Positions 26,075-37,170 of a stretch of DNA of 64,000 bases are shown here, one piece after another (the first letter of the stretch is position 1; each line of letters starts with the position of its first letter). The stretch is from positions 372,001 to 436,000 of the forward strand of contig JAVXUO010002858.1 of the NCBI GenBank assembly GCA_033065855.1, given 5' to 3'. This DNA comes from Escallonia rubra. Taxonomy: Eukaryota; Streptophyta; Magnoliopsida; Escalloniales; Escalloniaceae. The position numbers and the translations under genes were made by a program. The notes below the pieces were generated by a model. The model was not told the origin of the DNA, did no database searches, and worked only from the letters and a program-made list of their open reading frames with translations.

Positions 26075-29000
26075 GTGAGAAAATGTGAGCAGTATTCTGA
26101 ATTCTGCCCAATACATGAGGATTACAAGGTTGTTTATGCTTCTGTGCATTTTGAAGAGCAAGTGGAGCATTTGTATGCTGCCTGTGTAAAACCCTTAGGT
26201 GCACAAAGCGGGTGCGGGGGCGGGGGCGGGGGGGGGGCGGGGGCGGGAGCGGGAACAGGGGCGGGGGAGCATAAGCACTAGGAAGAATTTAAGGTTGGGA
26301 GCGGCTTGAATAAATAAATGCGTAAAGAGTATTATCATTTGTTTAGTATAGTTTACATAGCCAGCAACAACAGACAAGGAGGCTTTAAGGACTTGAAGGA
26401 AGAGAGAAACAAGGAATTGAGTTGAAAAGGGCTTGATTTTCAGGTACTCTCTCACTTGTTCCATGCATCTCTATCCAGCTAATGGGATTGAGTTCCCATA
26501 TTAGCTTGGGACGAGATCCCATGGAGCTCCTAACTTGGGATCGCAAAAGCGAGTTTCCGAGAGAGAAACATCACCATATTAGGAGTTTCCTGCAACTAAG
26601 GTAAAACCATTAGTAGGGTACACTGGAATCAATTTGTAGCTGATCTCTATGCTGGAAGATTAATCAACTCAGGCAAGTGGCTATTGAGAGGAATACTACA
26701 ACCACTTTGAAGAATTGAAGGCACAAGTGATAGAAGAGTTTGAAATTTTGGATGAGAGTTATTTCGCGACGAGTTTTGTGGGGGGGGTTGAGACCCGAAA
26801 TTAGGAGTCCAGTGTAGCAATTCGAGGTTACTACTCTATCCAAAGCTATCCACACAGCTAGGAAAGAGGACATTGCAATAGCCGACTTATTCAAATAGCA
26901 AAAAGATTCGCTCCCTGCACTTTCAGTTCGACCATATGCACAAAATATCTCAAAACCAAGTAACTTCTTCAACCCCAAACCATGGCCACTCCCACCTATT
27001 CCAAATTACTACCATCAAATTCCACCCCCTCAATCACCAGCCATAACAACTCATCAGCCACCTTCCAGAAAGGCATCCTGCCTACACCTCAGTTACCAGC
27101 CCTTAAACCTTCAAAACCACTCAATTACATGACTCCAGATGAACATCAGCAAAAGAGGGACCTGGGCTTATGCTTCTAGTGTGATGGCAAATTAAATCCT
27201 GGCCACCAGCAGGTGTGTCCTACATGGCCTACAGCTATTTTGATGGCAGACCAAGCACCTGATTTTGTTTTACCATGGAGACCTCAGTGGATGGAGAACA
27301 GCAAGATACAAGCGGTGAAGTGGTTGAAGACATTACTGAGATCAGTGTCCATGCTCTAGCAGGCAATGCCACCCATACTACAATGAGAACAACAGGTTGG
27401 GTGGGCAAGAAGACCTTCACTATTTTAGTTGACTTGGTCCACAGACAATTTTATGGACCCTAAGTCTGCTGAGAGATTGGGTTGGTGGGGTGGTTGTTGG
27501 GGTGGGGGCGGGGGGGCGCATAATACTTCACCACTGATATGAAAATATTGCCCCTTGTTGGATGTTATTGTGTGTTAGGTGTGCAGTGGCTTAAGGCCCT
27601 AGGCAATGTCGATTTCAATTTTTGACAAACACACCATTGCCTTCAAATGTCATGCAAGGAGGTTTTACTAAAGGCAACAGTGTAGTAGGGGCTAGAATAA
27701 AAATGATTTTAGTCCGGCCAATGTAAAGGCTGCTACAAAACAATGCTGGGTCCTTACAAAGGCAATTGTTTGCTGTCTATACCAACCCCACTGCAAACAC
27801 CAACTATGTTAAGGTTCAAGCCTTACTCACTGAGTATTCAGATGTATTCAAGAACCTACTAAACTACCACCTCACAGGCAACAAGATCACAAGATTGTAC
27901 CCGAGGAGGGTGCTCAACCTGTCAACATAAGACCATATAGGGTTTCTTACATACAAAAGGCAGAGATTGAAAAAATTATCCATGAGCTACTGGAGACAAC
28001 ATTATACAGCCAAGAAACTCTCAATTTGCATCTCCTGTTCTCCTAGTGTAGAATAAAGACGGTATATGGAATGTGGGTGGTTGAAAATAGGGAACTCAAC
28101 AAAGTTCCATTAAAGCACAGGTATCTTATTCCAGGTATTGATGCGAAGTTACATGGTTATAATGTGTACTCCAAGCTTGACCTCAGAAGTGACTACCACC
28201 AAATAAGGGTGGTAGATGAAGATATACAAAAGACTGCATTTAGAACTCATACCAGTAATTATGAGTTCAAGGTAATGCCCATTGGGCTTAACAATGCCCC
28301 TGCTACCTTTCAAATGCTCATGAATGAGGTGTTTAAAGCTTATCTAAGGAAGTTTATGTTTGTCTTTTTCTTTATGTCATCCTTGTTTACAGCAATGATT
28401 TGGACAGCCAGAAGGAACACCTTAGGTTGTTACTGCAGGTAACTAAGAGACAACAACCTGTTTACTAAAATAAGAAAGTGCACCTTTGCTCAAAAACAGG
28501 TGGAGTATCTTGACCAAATAGTCACAGGCTCACAGCTAAAGGTGTGGCTGCTGACCACAACAAGATAAAAGCTGCGTTGCATTGGCCATGAGTGAAAGAT
28601 TCGAGGGGCTTCCTAGGACTCTTAGTCACTACAGGAAATTTGTAGCCAATTACGGTTCTGTTAGCAGAACTCTAACAACATTGCTCAAAAAGATGCTTGT
28701 GGATGGACCTCAGAGGCTAAGAAGGCTTTTACTCAGCTGAAACAGGCCATAGTGACTACCCCAGTCATGGCTTTGCCTAATTTCTCACAACCATTTGGGG
28801 TTTAGATTGATGCAAGCAACATTGGAGTGGGAGCACTGAGCAATGCTAATGCAGCAAGGCAAATCAATTGCTTATTACAGCAAGGCCCTAGGTCCAACGA
28901 ATGTGGCTGTCAACATATGAAAAGGAGCTCTTAGAAGTCGTCCAAGCTGTCACACAATGGAGTTCATATCTCAGTCATCAAGCCTTCATATTGAGAACTG

Positions 29001-30360
29001 ACTATAGCAGTTCAAAATATTTATTGCAAAAAAAATTCTATCTGAACCGCAGGGTTTGACTTTCACATCCATTACAAGAAAGGTACTGAAAATGGTGTAG
29101 CTAATGCCCTCTCCAGGTAGCCTTAGGTCCAAGAACTGTCAGCATACTTAGCAGTGTCGAGCCTTATTCCTAGTTGGGAGCAAGAGATACAAGCAAGTCT
29201 AGAAGGTGATGAGGTAGCTCAATAACGCATCAGAGAGTTGACATTAGACACATGGCTACTAACTAGTTTGCCTATCAGAATGGAATTCTCACGTTCAAGG
29301 GCAAGGTCTACAATGGGGGAGGTATTACCTTGAGAAGACGTATTTTGCATGAATTGCATGCAGGTCACACTGGTGGACATTCTGGTACGAATGCCACCGA
29401 ACAAAAGGTTTCAATGCTGTTTTACTGGCCTGTCATGAAACAACAAAACAATGGTAGCACATTGTTACATTAGTCAAAGAAGCAAGTCAGAAAATGTACC
29501 CATGCCAGGTTTACTACAACCTTTGCCCATCCAGACCAGCAGCGTCTCAGATATCTAAGGACTTCATTGAAGAGCTTCCTTAAGCGGGGGCAAGGAAGTG
29601 ATTTTCATGGTAGTGGACAGGCTGAGCAAATATGCTCACTTATGAGCCTTGTCTCATTGTCATACAGCTGAGACTGTGGGTCAAACCTTCTTAGATAACA
29701 TCTTCAAATTGCATTACATGCCTGATTCCGTAGACAGTGACAGAGACAAGGTTCTTATCTCACTTTTGGCAAAAGCTATTTCATCTGTCAGGTACTACAC
29801 TGTCATTTAGTACAGCATATCACCCTGAGACAGATGAATAGACCAAATGAGTAAATAGGTGTTTGGAAAACTATTTAAGGTGTATGACAGGTAATAGACC
29901 AAGAATTGGCTCAAGTGGCTATCACTGCCGAAATTTGTTAAAATACTAGTTTCCATCAGTCTCTACAAGCGACTCCCTTTGAGGCCTTATATGGTTATAA
30001 GCCTCCCAGTTGGCCTAAAGCAATTTGAGACAACCTCCTTACCAACCTTGGACAGCTACCTCAAGGACAGGCAAGCCATACTCCTACACCTCAAACACAA
30101 TTTACAAGAGGCTTAAAACAGAATGAAACAGTATGCAGATTCACACAGGACTCAGTGCGAATTTGCAGTTGGATACGCGATATACTTGAGAGACTGCTAC
30201 CTTATAGGCAATTCACCATAGCTCTATGCAAGAACCTCAAATTGTCCCCTAAATTCTATGGATCATATAAAGTTCTGGCACGAGTTGGACCAGTAGCTTA
30301 AAAGCTGAAGTTACCACCTACTTCTGCAGCCCTGCATTCTGTGGATGACAACTTAAGATG
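26075..30360 (+). pseudogene. Gypsy gag-pol remnant
   Basis: Recognisable pieces include the gag motif NCPRFNGENPRGWV with CEQYSEFC (about 26035-26105) and protease flanks (HALAGNATHTTMRTTGWVGKK), in which the DSG active site is broken by a frame change at about 27428-27440. The reverse transcriptase has RELNKVPLKHRYLIP, YSKLDLRSDYHQIRV and NNAPATFQMLMNEVF, but the catalytic FFDD motif that should follow at about 28360 is lost to a small deletion. RNase H, integrase and chromodomain-type C-terminal pieces follow in several frames. GC-only stretches at 26208-26272 and 27482-27520 interrupt it. It cannot encode working enzymes. Confidence 0.85.
26208..26272. repeat. GGGGCG-rich tract inside the gypsy gag region
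   Basis: This is a near-pure run of GGGGGCGGG and GGGAGCGGG units. A similar tract (GGTGGGGGCGGGGGGGCG) lies at 27495-27520. About 400 bp after the first tract do not look like gag, so a short insertion at about 26195-26600 is likely. Confidence 0.7.
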
Positions 30361-30611
30361 ATATTGGGTGCTAAAGTCTCATCCCAAATTGATTTACCTC
30401 ATACATGCCTAGAGGCGCAGTTTCTTGTGGAGCCAAGAGCAGTTCTGGACCATTGTATGGTGCAGTGAGCTAACAGTCGAATTGCTCAAGTGCTAATCAA
30501 ATGGTCCAAAGCAATAGAAGGGGAGAAAACTTAGGAAGACTGGGCCGTTATCAAACACAAATGTCCACTATTTGACCCTGGGGGTCAAGGGTCCTTTGAA
30601 GGAGGGTGGAA

Positions 30612-31136
30612 TGCTACATATCAGGGTTCCAAACAGCCATTGAAAGTTCGTTTCCGTCATCCTCAGCAAGCTGCAGCAGCATGGATACACCTGTTCCTCC
30701 AAAGGCAACGGCTACCTCAATGGTTACTTCAATTGTCGACGCTTAAGTTTGGGGAGAAAGCTAAACGATGCCTTCTGCCTAAAAGAAGTCGCTTAGCTCC
30801 AGTTAAATAAAGATTAACCAGCTAATTGTTATGACCAAGAGAAGCTGAGTTGGCAACTTCTTACGGGCTTGGTGAGCCACGCAGTAGATGATGTGGTTCC
30901 GTCCCATGGGAATTCCACAGTTCTTTTTGAATTTCTGTTAGTTATTTCCGTTGTTATTTCAGCTTCGAAATGCAGCTATATAGGGTGCCTGTAACATGCT
31001 TTTGGAAATAAAATGCAATTCCTCTTACCTTCATTCTGTTTCTTCTTAAATCTTAACTCATCATTCTCTTTTTCTTTAAATCATTTGAGCCTAATCCTCC
31101 ATTCTCATCGTAGTGTCTCCTCTGAGATACACCACA
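30612..31136 (+). repeat. 3' LTR of the gypsy element
   Basis: It starts TGCTACATATCAGGG directly after a polypurine tract and ends ACACCACA. At 525 bp it compares with 517 bp for the 5' copy. Confidence 0.88.
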
Positions 31137-31470
31137 TTGGATTCTCACTGTCACTCGGTATCAACAGTTTACAACCCAATATTCTATTTAATTGCTACGC
31201 ATTATTCTATTTAATTGCTACGCATTGAATCTGGTAGACTTCAATTCCTTACTGCAATACCTCATCACAAAGAAAAAAAAATACAAAAAAAGAAATATCA
31301 CACAGAAAAAGAAATTAGCGCGGAAACAGATGAACTTGAAATCGAGAAAACCCACCAAGAAAAACCCTTTAATCGTCGTTGCTAAAAGTAAATGCATGAA
31401 CACTGGGCAATTCGTAAAGGCTTTGTTAACGTCGATAAAGAAAAGAAACAGAGGGGTAGAGAGGGCATAC

Positions 31471-31563
31471 CTGTGCGCTGAGGCGTTTCCTTGAAGATAT
31501 CGAGGGATCGAAAGAGAAGAAGGGAAAAAGATTTTCAAGGGGAGGAAGAGGGTACATATATGG
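31471..31563 (-). promoter_or_regulatory. Promoter TATA box and probable non-coding first exon (minus strand)
   Basis: On the minus strand the sequence reads CTTCCCATATATGTACCC (TATA core at about 31554-31561). It is followed by a pyrimidine-rich leader typical of plant 5' UTRs, then CAGCGCACAG and the donor GTATGCCC (donor at 31469-31470), then a T-rich intron start. A transcription start near 31525 would give a first exon at about 31471-31525 with no coding sequence. The nearest minus-strand gene is the DUF4050 gene, whose first coding exon has an acceptor at 18895. Joining them implies a 12.6-kb intron containing the gypsy element; this link is inferred. Confidence 0.45.
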
Positions 31564-31599
31564 GAAGGTTTCTAAGTAGGAAGTCATTTTCTCTATTTT

Positions 31600-31622
31600 T
31601 GGTTTTTTTTTTTTTTTTTTTC
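31600..31622. repeat. Poly-T tract
   Basis: A run of about 20 T (A on the other strand) lies just upstream of the putative minus-strand TATA box. It may be the dA:dT promoter tract common in plants. Confidence 0.6.
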
Positions 31623-31639
31623 TTTCTTTGGGTTTTTGT

Positions 31640-32740
31640 TCGCATCCTGTTCTCAATTTCACATTTTCCATGCCTCTCTCCCTCTCTCTGACGTGGATAG
31701 ACCGGTTGTTGAGTGGATAAGCCAATTTTAAAGTGGAGTGCGGATTGGTAATTATCACACAGCTGTGTGAATTTAGCGTAGCATTCCATTGGTTCAGATA
31801 ATTTTTTTAATATTAAGAAGTAGGTAACTCTTAAGACTTATGAAATTTACGGAGTTACACTCGCTGATTACGTTCAAGCCTTTTGAATTTACGGTTTATG
31901 GGTTAGACCCGACTTGAGCATATGGGTTAGAATAGAATAGCGACAGCGACACACACCATAAAAATCTCTTCTATGGCATTGTAACATAAACAATTAACTC
32001 GTGTTCAAAAAGTTAAACCGAAAAAAATGAAGGGAAAACTAACGTGTTGCTATACCATAGAGAACTTCTCTATGGCATATAACAAAAGGACAATTATATT
32101 TTATATCAATTTCAAATGTATTTATTCGTTAAGGGTAAATACTTAATTTATATTTTAAATTCTAGGTACCCTAGATTTTCAGTTTCTTCCACGGCCGTCA
32201 CTATTCCCGCAGCGCACGGTGGCGGCGACAGCCATAGCGCAGGGTAGCGACGACAGCTGAAATGCACAGCACCGGCAGCGAGGAAGCGAGATCATTGGGA
32301 ATACACTCTCAATCCCGTCAATGGTTCATGAAATCCCTTCAGAGATTTGTTGCAGCGCTAGTGGGGACTGTTGTGATTGGTGTGGCGACAACGGGGGTCT
32401 GCCAACGTGATGATAGGTTCAGTAGGGGACGGTGGTAACGCTTGGGAGATAGTGGTGGTGGCTAATTGCAATGTGAGCGAGACTCTTCAAGCATTAGGAG
32501 CATGCCCTAGTCCGCTCATAGTATTTTTTGTTTTTGAGAAGATAGTTGCACTACTATTGCATTATTTTTTTCTTGTTACCACAAAACTTACTTGTTACCT
32601 TGTCAATTCCTCAACGACCAGTTAATTCGCATAAGTTCCAATGGTGTGATGGCCGTAAATGGCCATGTTATATTAAAGTACATGTGGGAGTTGTATTTAC
32701 GTGAATACGACTGGTCAATTACTCACATGGGAAATAGTGA
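31640..32740. other. No gene recognised
   Basis: This is the region upstream of the minus-strand promoter. CTATGGCAT-type motifs recur at about 31975 and 32065. A GC-rich patch lies at 32195-32310. Open frames of about 80 codons at 32377-32831 have no recognisable domain. Confidence 0.4.
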
Positions 32741-32744
32741 ACCT

Positions 32745-33280
32745 AAAGGCCGGAGCCAACAATGTGCGAAAGCTGGTCGCTTAAATATAAGGAAAGAAGC
32801 ACGTCTAAAAGCTGGAGCTAACAACACATAAAAGCGGTTGTCGTTACACACGGAACATATGACTAAGAGCCATGAGCCAACAATTTGTGAAAGCTGCTGG
32901 TCACTTAATCATGGAATAGAAATGGACTTAAGAAACGAAACCAACAACGCCTGAAAGCGTTAGTCGCTTAGGAACACTGAGACTCATATCTACAAGCCAG
33001 AACCAACAATGCATGAAAGTGACTAGTCGCTCAGATACAAGGAAAGAAGCATGCTCAGAAGCCGGAGCCAACAATGCGTGAAAGCGGTTGGTCATCGAAA
33101 CACATCGCGAATAGTTACAGAAGCGTCACTCGACGCCTGAACCATCAATACCAACAGTAATTGGTTGTTGAGCAAGGGGAATAGGATATGTCGACTCTCT
33201 TGAGTGGATAATGGTAGGGGAACCATTCAAAGTCGGAGCCAATAATGTCAAACAACAGTTGATCACTGAGTGATGGAAAC
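32745..33280. repeat. Diverged tandem repeat, unit about 60-66 bp
   Basis: The landmark GGAGCCAACAATGCGTGAAAGC or close variants begins near 32753, 32812, 32874, 32938, 32998, 33064 and (weakly) 33236, usually followed within 20 bp by GGTCGCTTA/GGTCACTTA. Spacing is about 60-66 bp for the first six. It is non-coding. Confidence 0.7.
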
Positions 33281-33779
33281 ATAATAGGTTGACATTCTTC
33301 TAGAATCAAGAAGATATGATAGGTTGACTCTCTTCTAGGGTCAACAAAGACAAGAACAGGGTTAGAAAGTCACAGCAAAACTCAGATTTTCTTGTTAGTT
33401 TTATTTTATTTCCTCCTCTTTTTAAAAACTCTTTTTAAAAATAAGGGTAGAAAGCGCTTTGTCATATATGCCTCTGATACTCCTTCCATGTCATGTGTTT
33501 TTTCCATGTCATGAGCCCTTACAAAACATTTAGCAACCGAGCCCCTATGCAACACTTAGCAGTTGCACCCCTGCGCTATCTCCATTGAGCGTACCCCTAG
33601 CACTGCACACATCCCATCGCCTTGCTTATACAGTAGCACCCCTCGGCTCTCTATCACATTGTCACACCCTCGGCACTGGTCAATCCTTTCACCACACTAT
33701 GTTCACATTGCCTTGGTCATGGAACATGCTTCGATCCACTCTCCATAATGTGCAGCATCCCTTGCAGTAGGCAAATCAT

Positions 33780-34370
33780 TCAGGACACTACCTCAGGATG
33801 CTCCGAGTGCCAGGTAGGCGACTCCTCCGAAACATTACCTCGGCTCATCAGGTAGGCGACTTTTGTGGGACACTACCTTAGTACGCTTCGAGAGCTCCGG
33901 CACAAAGACTCACCCTCAGGGATAGGCAACTCCTTCGAAACACTATCTCCGTCAGGGAGCTTCAAGTGCTCCGGCATGAGGAATCCCCTCCCACCAGGTA
34001 GGCGACTCGTCCAGGACATTACCTCGGCCGGTCGGGTGGGCAACTTCTTCGGGACACTACCTTGGGGCGCTCCGAGTGCTCCGCACAAGGACTTGTCGAA
34101 GCGATAGACAACACCTCAGCGACATTATCTCCTTTAGGGAGCTTTGAGTGCTCTTGCATGAAAACTCCTCTACTGCCAGGTAGGTGACTTTTTCGAGGCA
34201 CTGCCTCGGCCCGTCGGGTAGGGGATTCAGCATGTCGGTCAGGCGAGTCCTTTTGGATACTACTGTGGCCTTTCGGGTAGGCGAATCCTCCAGGACACTA
34301 CCTTGGCGCGCTCCGAGTGCTATGACATGAGGATTCACCCGTGGGATATGCGACTCCTCCCTAACACTAT
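33780..34370. repeat. Tandem repeat array built on CAGGTAGGCGACTCCTCCG...ACACTACCTCGG
   Basis: Units of about 45-50 bp carry GGTAGGCGACTCCTCC, GGACACTACCTCGG and GCTCCGAGTGCTCCGGCA in variable order. A longer superunit of about 190 bp includes GGGATAGGCAACTCC and GGGAGCTTTGAGTGCTC. The short frames on both strands (33865-34338) are repeat artefacts. The array precedes a LTR-like stretch containing CTCTAAATAGAGGA near 34755. Confidence 0.7.
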
Positions 34371-35790
34371 ATCTGTAAGTGTGTCTGCATGACTAGTCTA
34401 TGTGATCCAGCATTAGGGCCGTCGGCGTAGGGACGTCTCTCTATACGTCCATGTAGGACTCATAAAGAGTTTTGGACTGGCTGCTAAATCAAAGGGTTTT
34501 CTGGCTACATCGGCGCTATGTTAGTTTGTCTTTCCAGACAGACAACAATGGGGAACTTTTCGCAATGGGCAAAAGCCTTCTCAAGATAAATAAAAAGGAC
34601 ATGAAAGATAAAACAAAAATCAGAGCAAAGCTGTATGAGGCAAGCCGAGTGAATATGCAATCTTATAGTCCGCTGAGCACTGGCATTTGTGGCCCCCTAG
34701 TGGAGTGTCACTTCCAGGGTGTGACATGTGTCACTTGATGACATCACCATCTCAACTTCTCTAAATAGAGGACTTGAGAATTCATTTTCGAAGGACTTCA
34801 GAATTCATTTCACTTTCTCGCTCTAGAATTTCAGAAGTAGAGAATTTTATAAAGAGAAATATATAGGACCCTGACGCTGGACCTCGAGTTTGGGCCTAAG
34901 AATTAGACTGTGATTGTCATCGTGTATCCATCCCGCGCCTTCGCCCTCGAAGCACTGCCACTCCTCAGGCTCTGTCTAGGAATCCTTGGTATCTTCCCTT
35001 GTTCCGTCCTTGTTTTGTTTAACATCAATATACTTGATATCTGCCTCAGATTGCACTTTTTGTGGTACTTCAACGTTTACTGCGAATCTACTTCCTTGGC
35101 ATCATTGGTTAACAACACAAATAATTTGTGAGAAAGTTTCTTACAAAAATTGCAAACAGAAGTTAGCCATTTGCCTTTCCTAAATATATACACGCTTCAC
35201 TCAAGTGTAAATGCTTTGGAGACATCTAATTAAACAATTATATAACTGGAACACCCATTATGGTGTAACATATCTTTTGGTGTTACATAACTACCTATCT
35301 TAGAAATGTGACATGTGGACTTTTAAGAACATTTCTAAAAAAGACACAAATTAAAAGTTTTGAATAATAATAACCACCTATTAGGATATGTTTGATGTTA
35401 TAATTCATAATGTCTTTTATTGAGTGGTGAGAATAAATACTTATATTTCATGCTTTTTTTAAAAAAAAAAAAATTCATTCTATTAACTTTATTTTATTAA
35501 ACGCATCACATATGTTAAGATAAATAACTACTTACAATTATGTGTTTACTTTCTAAAATTTGAAATTCATTCTAAAAAATGTAATTAAAATACACGTAGA
35601 AATTGTGATTGATATTATAATTTTTCTAAAAGGTGACAATAAATAAATAACTACCTATAATGACATGTTTTGTTTTCACAATTTAAAATTTAAATTACAT
35701 TACTTTCAATAAGTACTTATACACTATACTTGAATTTTAAAATATTTAATATTATTACTTTATTATTGCATGCGACAACTAGTCCAGTTA
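34371..35790. other. LTR-like and AT-rich sequence, no gene recognised
   Basis: From 34640 to 34870 the sequence resembles a promoter-bearing LTR (TCTCTAAATAGAGGACTTGAG), continuing the array just before it. No gag or pol is visible. From about 35200 the DNA is very AT-rich with no coding signal. Confidence 0.4.
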
Positions 35791-36903
35791 AAAAAAGAGG
35801 GGCTAATTACACCTATGTCCCTGAGGTTATGGGGTAATTACAGTCAAGGACACAAAGTTTCAAAATGTAACATTCCGTGACCAAACACTTTTTAAATGTA
35901 TCAGCCGTGTCCATCCGTTAGGGTTCCGTCCAAAAAGTGTACTTTTTGGATGATGTCATCGATACGTATTTTGAAAATGTCAATATTACCCTTTGTGTTG
36001 TGTATACATAATATTTTTAATAATTTTAAATTAAGAGTTTAAGCTTTAATTTAAAGATTAGGGTTTTACAACATTGATTTGTTCTCTATCCTTGCAATCC
36101 ATTTCATCAAAAAATTTCAATCTGCCAATTAGGGTTTCAAGAGCAGGTTAGTTCAAATTTACGAATGAGCAGGTTAGTTAGAAAATCCTAATTTGTGAAT
36201 TTTGGTCAACCCACCCACACCGGCCGATTGAGAGAGAACAGAAGGGGACGGGGGGATGCGGTGGATCTATTTTTTTCGGCGACGATGGGGACGGCGAATT
36301 TTGGTCAACCCACCCACACCGGCCGATTGTCGGGGAACAGAAGGGGACGACCGCTGCGGTGGATTTGTGCGTAAAAGGGTATGTTCCACAGTAAAAGGGC
36401 AAGGAAGAAGAAAAGGTCGGCGAGTATTCCTGCCGGCGTCATTGCGAAGGTTCGGGTTTGGAAATTCGTTGAACCTGCCGGCGTGGGGCGAGTGAGTGCG
36501 CTACGGCGGGGGATGAGAGAAGAGAATGAGGGGGAGGAGCGACGTCGATGTCGCTGGTGGTAGATCTGAAGGGACTGCCGGCGGAGAAGGGGGCTACCAT
36601 TGCCGGCAGGGAAAGGGACTGTCGTCGGGGAAGGAAGGGGCTGTCGCGGTGGTTGCGGAGACTTGGGGGTCGTGGGTGGCTGATGGTGCTGGTTGCCGTG
36701 CGATGGCATGCATCGATGCCTGGTGGTGGGTCTGCTCCGACAGCGGCCGTGGGTGGGCCGATTTGTGGAAGCGGGCAGTTGTGGTTGTGCGGTTGCTGGC
36801 CGTGGGTGGGCCGATCGATGGGGATGTACATTGGTGTTTGGTTGGTGGCAATCGCCGGTGAAGACTAGCAGTGGGTTACCGGTGAAGATGGATGGTGATA
36901 GGT

Positions 36904-36957
<54 letters not shown>

Positions 36958-37170
36958 TTTTAATGAATGGCATTTACAGAAATTTTAATGAATAGAATTT
37001 GTAAATTAGATTCCAAAGTCAGGGGCAAATAGGTCTTTTTGTCAGAACCGTTAAGTATTTTTGTATTCCGTTTGTCAACGGACATAAGTGTTACATTTTG
37101 AAACTTTGTGTCCTCGCGTGTAATTACCCACAAACCTCAGGGACATAGGTGTAATTAGCCCAAAAAAGAG
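35791..37170. mobile_element. Non-autonomous MULE with 9-bp target-site duplication
   Basis: The element spans 35800-37161. Its ends are long terminal inverted repeats: GGGCTAATTACACCTATGTC at the left, and the reverse complement of GACATAGGTGTAATTAGCCC at the right. The homology extends about 75 bp (CTGAGGTT, GGTAATTAC, AAGTTTCAAAATGTAACA). The 9-bp sequence AAAAAAGAG flanks both sides exactly (35791-35799 and 37162-37170), which is diagnostic for Mutator-like elements. The interior is GC-rich and carries a direct repeat (AATTTTGGTCAACCCACCCACACCGGCCGATTG at 36199 and 36298, given here by landmark) and a GA microsatellite. It encodes no transposase. The GC-rich interior, out of character with the AT-rich ends, could be captured host sequence (Pack-MULE), but I recognise no parent gene. 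Confidence 0.88.
36906..36952. repeat. GA microsatellite inside the MULE
   Basis: About 20 consecutive GA units make up the run. The 222-codon minus-strand frame across it reads Leu-Ser repeats and is not supported as a gene. Confidence 0.9.

Larger units (their letters stand above)
25184..31136 (+). mobile_element. Ty3/gypsy LTR retrotransposon, complete in layout but degenerate
   Basis: Two LTRs bound the element: 25184-25700 starts TGTTAAATTCCAGGGTT, and 30612-31136 starts TGCTACATATCAGGGTT; both end ACACTACA/ACACCACA. The 5' LTR is followed by TTTGCATCGTCAGAGCA, a decayed form of the tRNA-Met primer site TGGTATCAGAGC. The 3' LTR is preceded by the purine tract GAAGGAGGGTGGAA. Internal pieces run gag (about 25980-26190), protease (about 27275-27480), reverse transcriptase (28060-28370), RNase H (about 28740-29140), integrase (about 29330-30050) and a C-terminal segment ending near 30360: the gypsy order PR-RT-RH-INT. 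Many stops and frameshifts are present. The LTRs differ by many substitutions and small indels, so the insertion is old. No clear target duplication remains. Confidence 0.92.

Noticed and set aside
31426..31789. Minus-strand frames of 84-110 codons at the promoter
   Set aside because: They run across the TATA box, leader and poly-T tract; the sequence is better explained as promoter and 5' UTR.
36305..36973. A 222-codon minus-strand frame beginning with Leu-Ser repeats
   Set aside because: The start is a GA microsatellite translated as a false signal peptide, the rest is Pro/His/Arg-rich low complexity, and plus-strand frames of 100-111 codons overlap it. It lies wholly within the MULE.
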